A stretch of 64,000 nucleotides of DNA, from assembly GCA_023053685.1 (NCBI GenBank), contig JALIGW010000003.1, positions 48,635,996 to 48,699,995 of the forward strand, given 5' to 3'. The stretch's first letter is position 1; each line of letters starts with the position of its first letter. Below the pieces are notes generated by a model that saw only the letters and a program-made list of their open reading frames with translations, searched no databases and was not told where the DNA came from. The position numbers and the translations under genes were made by a program. This DNA is from Diadophis punctatus similis (Eukaryota; Chordata; Lepidosauria; Squamata; Dipsadidae). This document shows positions 1 through 11,944 of the stretch, one piece after another.

Positions 1-1134
1 CAAAAATGTTCATTTATAAAGCACTTTTGTATCTAAAATAGGCTTAACATTAGTGATCTTTGTTACAGTGAATTTACATGCTAAACAGTGCTATCATAGA
101 TATACATAAAGTCTGTTTAGACTCTGTTTTATAGACAATATTTTATACAATTTAAAAAAAAATCAGATTTGACAATCCTTAGCTGTCTCTAGTGCTCTTT
201 GTATGTGATTTACAGGACTAGTAACAAACATTTTTATTTAAATTGCCCAATTTTATAGTGATATGTATATTTTTAGTTATACAGACTTTCCCAAGAAAAG
301 ATATTAAGATGTGAATCCATATTCCGACTACTTGAAGTTGATTTCCCAATATAATTGGGATACCCTCATGGTCTCTTTATATAGGATAAAGTATAATTGT
401 CCATTTAAAAAAAATCTCAACAATTGGGGAAATATTGTCACATAAATCTACCAAAGAAGCATAAACTGTATTCACTATAAGATTTATTTAATAGTTTTAA
501 ATTCTTCTCCATATCTCAAAAGGAGATTTAAAATTCACGTTGAATAAAATATGCCTTAAACCTCTCTGGAGTTTCTTGTATTTCTGTCATTAACTCTGAG
601 ACTGAAGGAACTTGGCATTAGGAAACAGTGCAGTGGCTTGTGGTTGCTGGATTTGGACAATCTTTTGTGACATTAGGTTCATTACTTGGTTCAACTGTGT
701 ACAGTGTTTACCAGGTTCTGTTGCTAGCCTTCTTGGGTCATGTATTGGAGCAATATGTTAGTGACCTCTTCAGAGATCAGTAGCCTGACAAAATAAGCTT
801 GCCTCCTGTGTAGGAGGAATTTACCTGTCTGATCTCTCCCTAGCGAGCTAGACTGGAATAATCTACCACACAAATAGGACACAAAGATACATAAACTTTT
901 GGTTTATTGTAAAAAACTAAAAAAGCATATACTTTCAGGAACTGCAGTATATTAAATATAAGTGCCTTGATCATTGTTCAAATTATTATTCTTCTTTCTC
1001 CTACTCACTCCATGTTAACATCTAGAAGTAACTCTCATGGGGGGGGGGGTAGGTTCCATCAGTTCCTTTCTTGGGTAATAGCCACATATGAAGACAACCT
1101 AGGTATTTATTTTTGAGAACCAGCTCCCAGAGAC

Positions 1135-1540
1135 AAAAGCATTATTTCTGTGCAAAACACAAAGTGTTGACTATGACCTTTAAAGCTCTATATAGTTTAG
1201 ATCCAGGCAATTTTTGATAACCCCTTTCCCCTTTCTTCACTGAGATCATCTAAAGAGGTTACCTGAGACGCCAGCAGCTTGGCTTGGGTTGATTAGGGGT
1301 AATTGCCCTGGGTCTATGGGATATGCTGTCTCATGACCTGGAAAGGTGTTGAGAAGCAGGGATATTCCTGGTTGACTTTTAAAAGATATTAGAAAAATAT
1401 TTTTAAAAATAGGACTGTAAAAGTTAATTGTTTTAACTTTGATTTTAATATCTCTGGTTTTAAGCCTCCTTTTATGTTTTTTTATTGTAAGCAATTGAGA
1501 ACTTCAATAGGTAGTACAGCTTAAGTAAATAAATTCAATC
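1135..1540 (+). mobile_element. L2-like LINE 3' fragment
   Basis: A degenerate frame around 1170-1215 reads like the FKALYSLDPG segment typical of the C-terminal part of L2 reverse transcriptases. The fragment ends near 1485-1540 with TTATTGTAAGC and an AAGTAAATAAATTCAATC tail, the usual form of squamate L2 ends. It is old and heavily decayed. Confidence 0.5.
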
Positions 1541-4165
1541 GAAAGTTTAAAATATATGGTTTTATTTTGTTTTATGTGACTTAAATTATCTCTTTATTTC
1601 TATCTGTATTAAGTTAGGTTCTCGATTTGAAGATCTGTTGTGACTGGCGAATTTGCAACTCAGTAACTTCTCCCACAGGCCAAGTAGCTGGTTCATGCAT
1701 CAAACTTACTAATACAAGAAATGAGGAATGACTGGGAGAAGATAACTGAACAAGCATGCAGTTTCATCTTCTCCTGTTTTATTCACAGCAGATAGTGATA
1801 CCCTTCTACTAAAGAAAGGAAAAAGTTCATGCGGATCTGAACTTAAATGAGAGTTAATTGAAATTTGAAATACAAAACTGTTCCCAGAAAAGTATATTCC
1901 CTCAAGTTGTGCTTGACTTCTGGTGATTGCACTCAACACCCATACAAAGAATATGTGCAAGAATATGACAAATTAGAACCATAATAGTAAAGATAATTAG
2001 CTTTTTCAATAGCTTGTAGAAAATAACATTATTAAGTTCAATCTATGAGCCTTCCAAAAGGGATGATTCTAATTAAACCATTGAGGTGCTCTTGAAACTA
2101 GGTGATGTTCTGTTTGATCCACATAAAAAGAAGAATATCTTTAAATCAGGATTTGGGAATTAGGTTAACGTGCGCATGAACAGATTGTAAACTATCTTGC
2201 TATTTTCATTTTTCTTGAAAGCTGAGCAATAATTATTCTATGAATGTGTGTTACAATATTTTTAATTCCTTCCCAAGAAATGAAATGTAATATTTTAGGT
2301 ACTTATGTGTAATCCTATTTTTTGTTTTGCTGATGCTCTGTTCTGAATTCTCTGTAAATAAAAATCCAAAGGAAGTTTTTTTAAAAAAATGGTTGCTATA
2401 ATGTGAATCGCAGTGTGTGCTCATTACCAATGTGGATGCTGTCCTCACCAGGTCAAGATCCAGTTCAATGAATAACACATATAATCATTAAATGAGTTCT
2501 GCTTTTATCTGTATCGCCAATTCAGAAACCCATTGAAATTGTTTGCTGAGCTTGGAAGAGAAACCCAAGTATGTGCCTTACATTTATCCATAAAAGAAAG
2601 ATGAGCTCATCTTAATTCCTTAAAACAGAGAAATGGGATTAGACTGATGAGGCTATGCTGTACTAATAACCAACTGCTTGCAAAGGGAGCTGAAAACATT
2701 TTAGTCTTTTTTTTTTGTAATCTTATGTATCAAACAGGTGAAGAAAAGCAATGTTTATGTTTGTGTTTTGGAAGCATAAGTATTCACAATTTTCCTTCCA
2801 GGCAATAGGTTTTGCACTACTTTTTCTCTTGACCTGCTATGTTTTCAGCTTTTCATATATTTTCTCTGCAATTTGATTATTTTGATTGTTTAAAGACAAT
2901 TGTAAATTAGAACTCTAGGTTGAAATGTAAGTGCCCTGCAAGAATCCATTAAAATCCAGTTAATGCAATAATAGTCTCATTTTGCAAATAAACTCAAAGT
3001 TAGTAGCCTGCAAAACATTTTAATAGCATACTGAGAGTGCACGCTATAAATTGAAAACACATTTTGAGAAAAACTTGACTAATCACTCTGCTAAACAAAT
3101 AATTCCCTCAACACTGTCAAACTATTTACAAAGTCTGCAATTGCTCTTCCACTCATTTGTTCTGGAATTATAAAGAAGAATATACAGGGAAAAAGTTTAG
3201 ATATTTTCTTTGGGCACTTGAAATTTTAAAGTATATAAATTTTAACAAAAAATTATGTAACACATTGCTGTCCTTTAATAAGGATGCCACATTCCCCAGA
3301 TCTAGACATCCTAAATTATATATTATATGAAATACTTTACAATTAAACAAATATATTCTTTTGCTTAATTCAAAAGGCAGTTGTAGCGTTTGTGCTAAAA
3401 GTGAAACAGAATGCAGTCACACAGAGACACATAATAGACAGGAGCATTCATTAGTGAGTTATTGGATTCTTTGTCTGAAATGAAAACCACCTGAGTAAAA
3501 GAAATGGAAAAGTTTCAAAGAGATCATGCTGTAATAAATTCACTAATATAGGAGGGCTACATGGTTCCTATTATAATTCTTAAAATTCTGACTCTAAATT
3601 CTAGCCCTTGACATTTAAATTTACTAAAGAAAGTTTGTGTCAAATTCATTTTGTTGATCATTTTCTGCAGCAGAGATTTGACCAGATTTTGACTTTTTTG
3701 AACCTTGGTTGATCTAGAACACTACAGCAGAAATTGTGGAATACAATTACTTGTTCTGCCTTCAAAACAAAAAAAATTAAAAGAGTTCTGCTGTTCTAAA
3801 AGGACATAATTAGTAACCGAAAGGGTTATTCTTTGAGGGAGATGGGCAGTACAGAAATGTGAAAAATAAGTAATAAAATAATAAAATAAAGTAAAATCAT
3901 GTTGGATTATAGAAGAAGCCTGGGAGGCCAGGCACTTACTTAACACTTTCAATGAATTTTTGCAAACAATATTTATTTAAATGTATTGGCTGCCGAACTC
4001 CAGTGGGTTCTGGAGGATTCTTGCTCCCAAAAATGGGAAATAATTTTTTTCAGTCACATTAAGTTCAGGCAGCCATGGTGGAGAGAAAGTTTATGAGCAT
4101 GTCTTGCTCATGTTTTTCAGATCTATCCACTGAATATTAAATAATTGTTTAGAATAATATACAAT
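1541..4165. other. Unique-looking intron, no recognised feature
   Basis: AT-rich single-copy-like sequence. The short open frames here show no protein-family motif. Confidence 0.5.
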
Positions 4166-4420
4166 CTGGGTAGTCCTCACTTAACAATGATAATTGGGAC
4201 TGGAGTTTTTGTCACGAAATGATGTGATTGTAATGGGTGACATCATGTGACCACATTGCTTAGCAACAACAATCCTGGAAGTTCCTGTTACCATTACTAA
4301 GTGTGGATAACAGATTGTTAAGTCTGAACCGCACATGATCATGACTTGTGACTTCCTGTCAACTCCCAACCAAGAAAGTCAGTGGGGAAGCCAGCAGGAA
4401 GTTGCAAGTCCTAGGTGGCT
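4166..4420 (+). mobile_element. Tigger/mariner-like MITE, partial
   Basis: It begins CTGGGTAGTCCTCACTTAAC, matching the terminal motif of the fuller copies at 4596 and 60702. It continues with the family's TTAAGT and AGTGGGGAAGCCAGCA-like interior, then loses similarity near 4420. The right terminal repeat is missing. Confidence 0.5.
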
Positions 4421-4595
4421 TACAAGTTTAGATAGTTCAGTAGTACAATTGCACACCCTCTTCTTCCCTGCTCTCTTTTTTCCTGCATACTTAAACAAGC
4501 TTTTAAGTTCACTATAAGAAAATGAATTCTGAATATGATTAGTTTGGCTGCATCCTATGCTTTCATGCTATCAGTATTAATTATGGTCAGATATA

Positions 4596-4998
4596 CAAGG
4601 TAGTTCTCCACTTGCAACCTTTCATTTAGTGATTGTTCAAAGTTACAGTGACACTGAAAAAAGTAAATTAAAACTAGTCTTCACACTTAGGACTGTTCCA
4701 TTATCTCCACATCATAGATCAGAATTCAGGTGCTTGGCAACCAGCATGCATTTAACAATGGTTGCAGTATCCCAGGGTCATGTGATCACCATTTGCGACT
4801 TTCTCAGCCAGCTTCCAACAGTCAATGGGGCAAACCGGATTCGTTTAATGACCACATGTTTGACTTAACCACTGCAGTGATTCATTTAATAACTGTGGCA
4901 GAAAAGGTCATAAAGTTGGGTGTGATTCACTTAACAACCTTCTTGTTTAGCAATGGAAATCCTGGTGTCAATTGTGTTTGTAAGTCAAGGATTACCTA
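4596..4998 (+). mobile_element. Tigger/mariner-like MITE with TA flanks
   Basis: The left end reads CAAGGTAGTTCTCCACTTGC and the right end GTAAGTCAAGGATTACCTA, which are imperfect inverted repeats. Each is flanked by TA (4594-4595 and 4999-5000). The interior has the CACTTAACAAC and GTGATTCA phrases seen in the copy at 60702. It has no coding capacity. Confidence 0.65.
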
Positions 4999-5049
4999 TA
5001 CTGACAAAGTTGGATACAACATAGGAACAATTTCAGCATAAATAGTTGA

Positions 5050-5841
5050 TCTAGTAAATCACTATTTTATTTTATTTATTTTATTTTATATTTTATTTTA
5101 TTTATTTGTTTGTTTTTGTCAAGTACGTATTGGTGATATACATAGATATAACATTGTTTATATACATAAGATGGGTATTAATAAAAGGGAACATTAGGAC
5201 AGGGACGGTAGGCACGCTGGTGCACTTATGCACGCCCCTTACTTTCCTCTTAGGAATCGGGTGAGGTCAACAGTGGACAGTCTAAGGGTAAAGTTTTGGG
5301 GGTTTGGTGACGAAACCACAGAGTCAGGTAGTGAGTTCCAGGCATTAACCACTCTGTTGCTAAAGTCGTATTTTCTACAGTCAAGTTTGGAGTGGTTCAC
5401 TTTGAGTTTGTATCTGTTGTGTGCTTGTGTATTGTTGTGGTTGAAGCTGAAGTAGTCGTTGACAGGAAGGACGTTGTAGCAGATAATTTTATGAGCTATG
5501 CTTAGGTCATGCCGAAGGCGACGTAGTTCTAGGCTTTCTAAGCCCAGGATTTCAAGTCTGGTTGTGTAAGATATTCTGTTGCAAGTAGAGGAGTGGAGGA
5601 CTCTTCTCGTAAAGTATCCCTGGTCACTTTCTAATGTATTTATGTCCGATATGCGGTGTGGGTTCCAGACAGATGAGCTGTATTCAAGGATTGGTCTGGC
5701 GAATGTTTTGTATGCTTTGGTTAGTAGTGTGATATTACCGGAGAAGAAGCTACGTAAGATTAGGTTAACAACTCCTGAAGCAAACTCTGTAAGATAACTT
5801 AATTTTAAGTGGTTTACTGCCAGTTTTGTAAATGATTTCAT
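5050..5841 (-). mobile_element. CR1/L2-type LINE 3' end with RT C-terminal remnant
   Basis: A 200-residue open frame (5239-5841, minus) carries AYKTFARPILEYSSSVWNPH, the thumb/C-terminal signature of Jockey/CR1/L2-group reverse transcriptases. It continues through LEILGLESLELRRLR and ends DLTRFLRGK. The 3' UTR and a TTTTA/TTTA-rich tail (5063-5112 on the + strand) follow. The catalytic domain is absent, so the copy is 5' truncated. The same family recurs at 15703 and 36378. Confidence 0.8.
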
Positions 5842-6256
5842 TTTGCAACAGAATCTTAAATAATGAATAAGCAGTTTCTGCTATTAAAGGTTATGGATGA
5901 GGCAAGTGTTTTTGCCTGTGTTTTGTAGCTCTTTAACCATTCAATGAAGTGAAAAGGACACTCTTGTTCACTCATCTCTATATTTATTGTTTAATGTGCA
6001 AATGTCACTTTTTTCACAAAGAATGTCAAGTATCTGAAAAAGCAAATTTTTGCAGGACATTTTAAAGGGGAGGGGGAGAGGAATTGTGTTCATGAGCCAG
6101 AGCTCTTTTGCTTTGCATTTTTGTTGATTGTTTATATTTAAATTATCCCTCTATCTCTATACCCTCCAGACAGCCAGATACTGTATTTAAGGCATAAAGT
6201 GAAACCTATTTTGGTATGAAGGGTTCAGTGATCTCAGGCCAAAAGTTCTTTTAACT

Positions 6257-6446
6257 CAGTAGTTCTCAATCTGAGGTCCGCGGACTCCTGGAGGTCTGCG
6301 ATGCCATCACAGGGGGTCTGCAAAGGCTTGAAGAAATGTTACTATTTAAATCTTGACTTGGTGGTCCGTGGACATGGTCTGTGGCCACAAAATGTATTTA
6401 AACGGGGATCCATGGGGGTCAACCAAGAAAAGGTTGAGAACCAGTC
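6257..6446. mobile_element. hAT-like MITE
   Basis: The ends CAGTAGTTCTCAATCTG and GGTTGAGAACCAGTC are near inverted repeats of the common hAT terminus CAG-GGTTCTCAACC. The interior repeats the phrases GGTCCGCGGAC and GGTCCGTGGAC. No clear 8-bp target duplication is visible. Confidence 0.6.
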
Positions 6447-9241
6447 AAGGGAATATTCTGCCATTCAGAAATTGTTGTACACTTTCATAAGTTAAGCCAA
6501 CATAAATACAAACATAGGAGTAGTCTGGTAGCATCTTTTCTGACTAACAGATTTTTTTTTAAGAAAGAAAGATTTTGTGAGCTCCAACTCATTTTCTCAG
6601 AGGCATAGAGTGGCCTAAACGGATGAAGTGATCTGCAGCTCATGAAAACATACGGCTTTTAATAGAATTTGTTACTTGGAAAAAGTATTTCTGGTTTCTT
6701 GGTTTTGTTTTGTTTTTGGTCAACATTGACTAACACACCTATCCTCCTTCAATAGTTGAAAACTGAAATCTTTATCTTAAAATAATGTCTGGGAGGTTTC
6801 TATATTTTAAAGTGTTGATATGGAGTTAGGGTTGTGATTCTGTGGTGCTGCCAACTAACTTAATTAAGAGAATCACTCTAAAGGAAGAGCGGGCAATATT
6901 TAGCAACTGCATCAGTTTGAATAGGAGTCAGATGGCAGGAGGTAGTTGCCTGAAGCATTAACCACATCTTGTAATATTTTATCTTCTGTGTAATCAGCAT
7001 TTATTCCAGAGCCATGACAAAACAGAGCTCATTACAATCTCTTAGCTTAGCACAACTATTCTAAACCTGACATTTTCCAGATACCATGATGACAAACTTC
7101 AGGAATCCCAGCTAGTGTGACAACACACAATAATCCCAACACATTTTTAAAGGGACACTGAAGAAGATTGATTTAACATTAACTTTTCTAGAGGTGTTCA
7201 TTATATTCCTTCTACATTTAAGGATTTCAAAGCAAAAGTAGTGATTGGGTTGCTGTACAGTTATCAAGTATCTGCCCTAAAGGAATTAGGCCTTTGGGGT
7301 ATTTATTAATGATTCTTCAGAACCTTATTTGCGGATTTTCTCTGTGCATCTATCACAGAATTGTGTTTGGAGTCTGGGTTTGAGGCATGAACTTGGATCA
7401 ATTTATTTAATGTTTTGGCTTAGGTGATGTGAGTGCATCAACCATACTGCTAAATAGTTTATCTTTGAATTAGCAAAGAACTTTCATATGGGCTGGCTTT
7501 AATTTTTGCCCCCAACTCTGCTTGTGGAGTGGGTATTGAAATAAGTTCACTGAACATTATGCCCTTGTGGTTTGTACAAAGAAGCAGAGAGACATTTTAT
7601 TTTGCTGAGTTTATATTACAGAGATATCCACTGTGTTCTAAAGTGGTGTTGTTTTTTTAATCTAGTAAATATATCAGGCAGGTCTCACAAATTCTTTTTC
7701 TTCTATCAGATGAGTTTCTAGCAATTTCTGGAAAAGCGACTGTTTTGTTTCATTGCTTCTCATGGATCAAATCAATCCAATCAGCTTGATAGTTACTTTG
7801 TGCTATATATCAGTTGATATTTGGTGAATAGCTTCCTGATTTTAAGTTGTGCTCTCTCTGTTCTTTTTTATCCTTGTTTTGTTTTACCACTTACGCTGGC
7901 TGAAGCCTATTATAAAATAAAATCATGTCATTGCCCTGGCTTAATTTGTGGGACTCTATAAATTTGTCCCTCACTCAATATTTACTATATTAACTTTGCA
8001 TCAGATGAATTTATTTAAATTAACAGATTAGCATTTTAAAATAATAAAGGTTTGTCTGTATATACTGTATATACTTTAAATTTGGCATGTAATGGATGCC
8101 AAATGTACATTCACTCAATTCAAGCTGCCTGTCATGTAATTTTAAAAAATTATGTATCCTAGAAAATTAGAAGAAGTCCCACAATATGATTGTTTTTAAG
8201 TGTGGTTTGCAGGGACAACAAAGGCTTATGTATTTTTTGTGATAATAGATATTGGTTTCTGCTATATATGCATAGCTTTTCAGGTAGCGTAAACTACATC
8301 AAATGTGTTTCCAGATCTGTAGTTGTAGACTTCCTACAAAAATCATTTAATATAATTTGTTTTACAGTATACAAATCCTTAAATATTTCACAACAGGAAA
8401 ATTGGTTGTTTTAATCATTGATACTTCAAGAAAGCCATGCTAAAAACTATGAGGTAAAAGCTTTAGCGACTTTTTAATTAAAATTATACTGTTGATAGAA
8501 ATAATTTCAACAAAACAATATAACTGCAACAGTGTATATGAATTATAATACACCCCACTGTTTTTGAAATAGACCTCTGAGGAAGTCTATAGGAAAACTG
8601 TTACGGTACAAATGCTATAATTTCTTTGCATCATCTTCTGGAATTGGCACAGAAATAATGCCTATTCTAACTCAGACTATCCAAATAATATAATAGTCAG
8701 TGGTACCGAAACTGAAAGATTCAAGAGAACAATTTTTAAAAAACAAATTGCATGCATAAATTCCAGGCAAATTGGAGGTGGGAAATGAATGGTAGTGTTG
8801 GAATGAAACAGTATGGTTGCATTAGCTCTTCATTCTGAGGTACTGAGCACACAGAAAGATAGAAAAGGAATTAATTGTTTCTAATCTACTGATTCCTAAA
8901 TATTTCTCCAAAGACCTTTCAGGGTGATGGCCTCAGTTCTTAATATTAATATTCAATATCCCTTTCTAATTTTAGCATTCAAATTATCTGCTGGTAAATA
9001 AAGTGACTGTATTATTCCATGAACTTTTTAGTTGTATTTTTCTGATCCGTTTTTTTCAATGCTCAGCTAAACTTGGGATTATGATCCTGTCATTTTAATA
9101 CACTGCATCACGTGAAAACCTTTTTTAAAGAAATGTACTTATATTGAATAAAAAGACTGGCTAGATTGACATTTCCTCCCTTCTCAGTCTTAGGATAGTT
9201 TGCAGAGTCAGCAAGTCATCTCTGTTCAACTCTTTACTGAA
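6447..9241. other. Unique-looking intron, no recognised feature
   Basis: AT-rich sequence without recognisable genes or repeats. A short self-complementary TGTATATACTGTATATAC lies near 8055. Confidence 0.45.
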
Positions 9242-9310
9242 AAGAGCAATATCTCTCTCCCTCCCTCCCTCTACTCTCCCTCCCCCCTCACATACACACA
9301 CTCCCTCTCT
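9242..9310 (+). repeat. CT-rich low-complexity tract
   Basis: Pyrimidine stretch of CTCC/CTCT units. Confidence 0.8.
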
Positions 9311-9658
9311 TTTTTAATAGTATATACTTATTGGGGATTGGCATCACCAGAAGTTTGATTTTTTTTTTTAAGTAGCAAGTCTGTATTAAACGGTTTTTGT
9401 GTTTTACGACTCAACAAAGCAAAATAAGCCATGGATGGATGGATATAGACAGACATGAGAGCCAGTTTGATATAAATGTTAAGGCATCTGGGTAGAAACT
9501 AGGAAAACGTGAGTTCTAGTGTCTCTCTTGGCATGAAGCCAGCTGTGTGACCATGAACCAGTCACTCTCAGCCCTAGCAAACAGGCAGTGGCAAACCACT
9601 TCTGGAAAACTTTGCCAAGATAACTCTAGGTACCCAGGAGTCAACACTGATTCAAAGG

Positions 9659-9713
<55 letters not shown>

Positions 9714-9722
9714 TGTGTGTGT
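9659..9722 (+). repeat. (GT)n microsatellite
   Basis: About 31 GT dinucleotides with a single TA interruption, 280 bp upstream of the first PTPRF exon. Confidence 0.97.
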
Positions 9723-9997
9723 AATAAGTATGCAAGTATGTGTGTAATATTAATAGATTATTTGAGATAGAAATATTCCGAAAAACGTTCTCAAATTCCT
9801 TCCCAAGTTCTTACTTTCAATATGTTTCCTAGGAAAAATAACATATTTTTAGAAGTGCACAAGGTTGTCATGAGAAAGTTGTGTAAGGCAGCTTTGTGCT
9901 GTTGGAGTTAACTTGGTTGTACTTAAAACTCCTAATTTGAAGTGCTATCTATTTTAGGTGTTATATCTTACCAGTTAGTATATTTTTTTTCTTATAG

Positions 9998-10143
9998 GCA
10001 AACCAAATTTTATGAAAACCCCTGAAGATCAGATTGGGATTTCTGGTGGTGTGGCCTCCTTTGTATGCCAAGCAACAGGAGAGCCAAAGCCACGCATCAC
10101 TTGGATGAAGAAAGGAAAAAAGGTCAGCTCCCAGCGATTTGAG
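9998..10143 (+). CDS. PTPRF: PTPRF (LAR) internal exon: first half of Ig-like domain 1
   Basis: This exon encodes 48 full residues of the N-terminal Ig-like domain of a type IIa receptor tyrosine phosphatase, a neuronal and epithelial adhesion receptor at the plasma membrane. It opens with the last two bases of a split codon (phase 1 acceptor) and reads [13 protein letters not shown], then [19 protein letters not shown], then [14 protein letters not shown]. The Cys in FVCQ is the B-strand cysteine and the Trp in TWMKK the C-strand core tryptophan. The KKGKK run is the lysine-rich loop known in this family to bind heparan sulfate. The [14 protein letters not shown] form fits PTPRF; as I recall them, PTPRD and PTPRS carry WNKKGKKV. 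The acceptor is a long T-run ending TTATAG, and the donor is GAG|GTATGT. The frame is open throughout and joins the next exon in phase 0. Paralogue assignment rests on remembered family sequences, but the LAR-family call is secure. Confidence 0.95.
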
Positions 10144-11794
10144 GTATGTAGAAAATGAACACCTGTTTGTAATTTTGGAAGAATGCTCATATATTGAACG
10201 GAATTAAGTAGGATGAAACCTGAGGACTGGAAGGTGTATTTCCTTTTTTATGTGTACATTCTTGAGTAGGACTACTTTTTACTTTTTACGCTACATAGTT
10301 AACTGTGGGGGTTTGCTGTGGTAAGATATGCAACTCTAAAAGAAGATGAAAATAAAGCAGTTTACTACTGTTGGTTAAGATGGGTATATAACTGCTTTCA
10401 GCTCAGATGCACTATGCTTCTGAGCTGAGGTATTAATTGTTGCAGAAGGAGAAGAGAATGCTATTACAGTTACATCCTGCTTGTCAAGTTCTCAGTTAAC
10501 AAGACTTAATTATTCTTATTTAGGGGAAGCAAATTTCATCCCATTTTGGTATAACTTCCAAGTATAATTATTGTATCATTCCAGTGATGTGATCATTTCT
10601 TTCTGCTTATGAATTGAAATTAGATTAATGTAAAGTCATTTAATTCCTATGTCCACCAATATGGAGCCTTTGGGTGGAATTCAGTATCAAAGGAGTGGAA
10701 AAAAGCATGATTTTCTGCATTGCTTTCCGTGGTTTCTTCTTGCTCTCCCAGATGGTTCTAAATCCCAGCACTACAGAGCAGAATGCATGGAATACCTGGT
10801 GACTGCAAGAGATTGATGCTATTGACCCCACCCAGTTTCATTTAGAGAAACACGTTGTTCAGCAAATTAAATTAAAATAAAATATTCCACTTTTTGCTAT
10901 TAAAGATCAATTTATAGATGGTTTTAGAGCAAAACAAAAACTCTTATGTTTTAGGATTGGTAAACACTATTTTAATTTCTATGGAACAGACATAAAGACC
11001 CTATGTAACTATTTCTGCCTCTCTCAGGAAAATCACAAATGGGTCTCTATACTATACTTTGAGTGTTTATGCTGCCTTTTCCTTTACTCACCCCTCCTCC
11101 AAGTACTCATTCCTATTTTAATTTGAGCAAATGGTGGTTTGTTATACTAGCCAAATTTTAGTGCCATAATTCATTCACTGAAGATAAGGTTTAAAATGTT
11201 GGTTTAATGGTGCACTGAGGGAGCTCCACCAATCTCATTGTACATACATTGTGCAGTGACAATAAAGATGATGATGATTAATTAAATTTGAAGTTAAGTA
11301 GTATGGCAAACTTTATTCCAGTTATCTTTGGAGTATCTTAAATACTCTGGAAATCTGTGAGCATATTTTATCTTAAATCTTTAATATTAATAAATATTGA
11401 GTTGAACATCAATTGCAACCACCCTTGCCTGCCTGCCTGTCTTCCTGCCGGCCACATTTGGCATTTTATCTATACCTAACAAAGTAATTTTGTTTTTTGT
11501 TTGTCTTGGATAATACCAAATCTATCCATACATCTGCAAATATGATATATTATAAGAGTAGGATTTTATATTATCGGAAGCCATAGCCATCTGGTTATGT
11601 CTGTTGATGTAAGTTTTAACCACCATGACAGTCAAGGAGTTGTGCATAGAGGAATGCATGGTTTCCCTAGCACTTCATAATTTCATAATTATAGCTAAAC
11701 ATTTTAAAATATTAACATGTGCAGAGAGGTAGTGGTCTTCTATGGATCAATTGTACTAATGAATTGATAATAACTTTTCCCTTGCTTGAAAAAG
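10144..11794 (+). other. PTPRF intron splitting the Ig1 domain
   Basis: The intron runs from a GTATGT donor to an AAAAAG acceptor, is in phase 0 and is 1651 bp long. It carries a short Rex1-like LINE tail near 11205-11285. I see nothing else recognisable in it. Confidence 0.9.
11205..11285 (+). mobile_element. Rex1-like LINE 3' tail
   Basis: The segment CAATCTCATTGTACATAC followed by GTGCAGTGACAATAAAGATG and a GATGATGATT repeat resembles the conserved 3' end of Rex1/CR1-type LINEs. Confidence 0.45.
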
Positions 11795-11936
11795 GTTATT
11801 GAATTTGATGATGGCTCTGGATCAGTTCTGCGGATTCAACCACTACGTGTCCTTCGGGATGAAGCAATTTATGAGTGCATGGCTGCCAGCAGTGTTGGCG
11901 AGATAAACACTAGTGCCAAACTTACAGTATTAGAAG
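11795..11936 (+). CDS. PTPRF: PTPRF (LAR) internal exon: second half of Ig-like domain 1
   Basis: This exon continues the same Ig-like domain for 47 residues plus one base: [18 protein letters not shown], then [17 protein letters not shown], then [19 protein letters not shown] is the usual Ig F-strand motif (D-x-A/G-x-Y-x-C); its Cys should pair with the Cys of FVCQ in the preceding exon. The ending INTSAKL-VLE is closer to PTPRF than to PTPRD (VSTRLTVLRE in memory). It joins the upstream exon in phase 0 (GAG|GTT) and ends in phase 1 with donor GAA G|GTAGGT. The acceptor is unusual: a short pyrimidine stretch (TTTTCCCTTGCTTG) followed by AAAAAG directly at the exon. No frameshift or stop occurs. 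The next expected coding segment, which begins the Ig2 domain, was not found in the remaining 52 kb. Confidence 0.95.
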
Positions 11937-11944
11937 GTAGGTAG

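Larger units (their letters stand above)
1..9997 (+). other. PTPRF intron upstream of the Ig1 exon (partial)
   Basis: This is the non-coding intron 5' of the first exon, and its start lies outside the window. It is AT-rich. No frame in it resembles a host protein. Recognised contents are an L2-like tail, Tigger-like fragments, one LINE 3' end and one hAT element, listed separately. The stretches 1541-4165 and 6447-9241 hold no repeat or gene that I recognise. Confidence 0.8.

Noticed and set aside
8055..8075. Short palindrome TGTATATACTGTATATAC
   Set aside because: Expected by chance in AT-rich intron sequence, and no second copy in the window.
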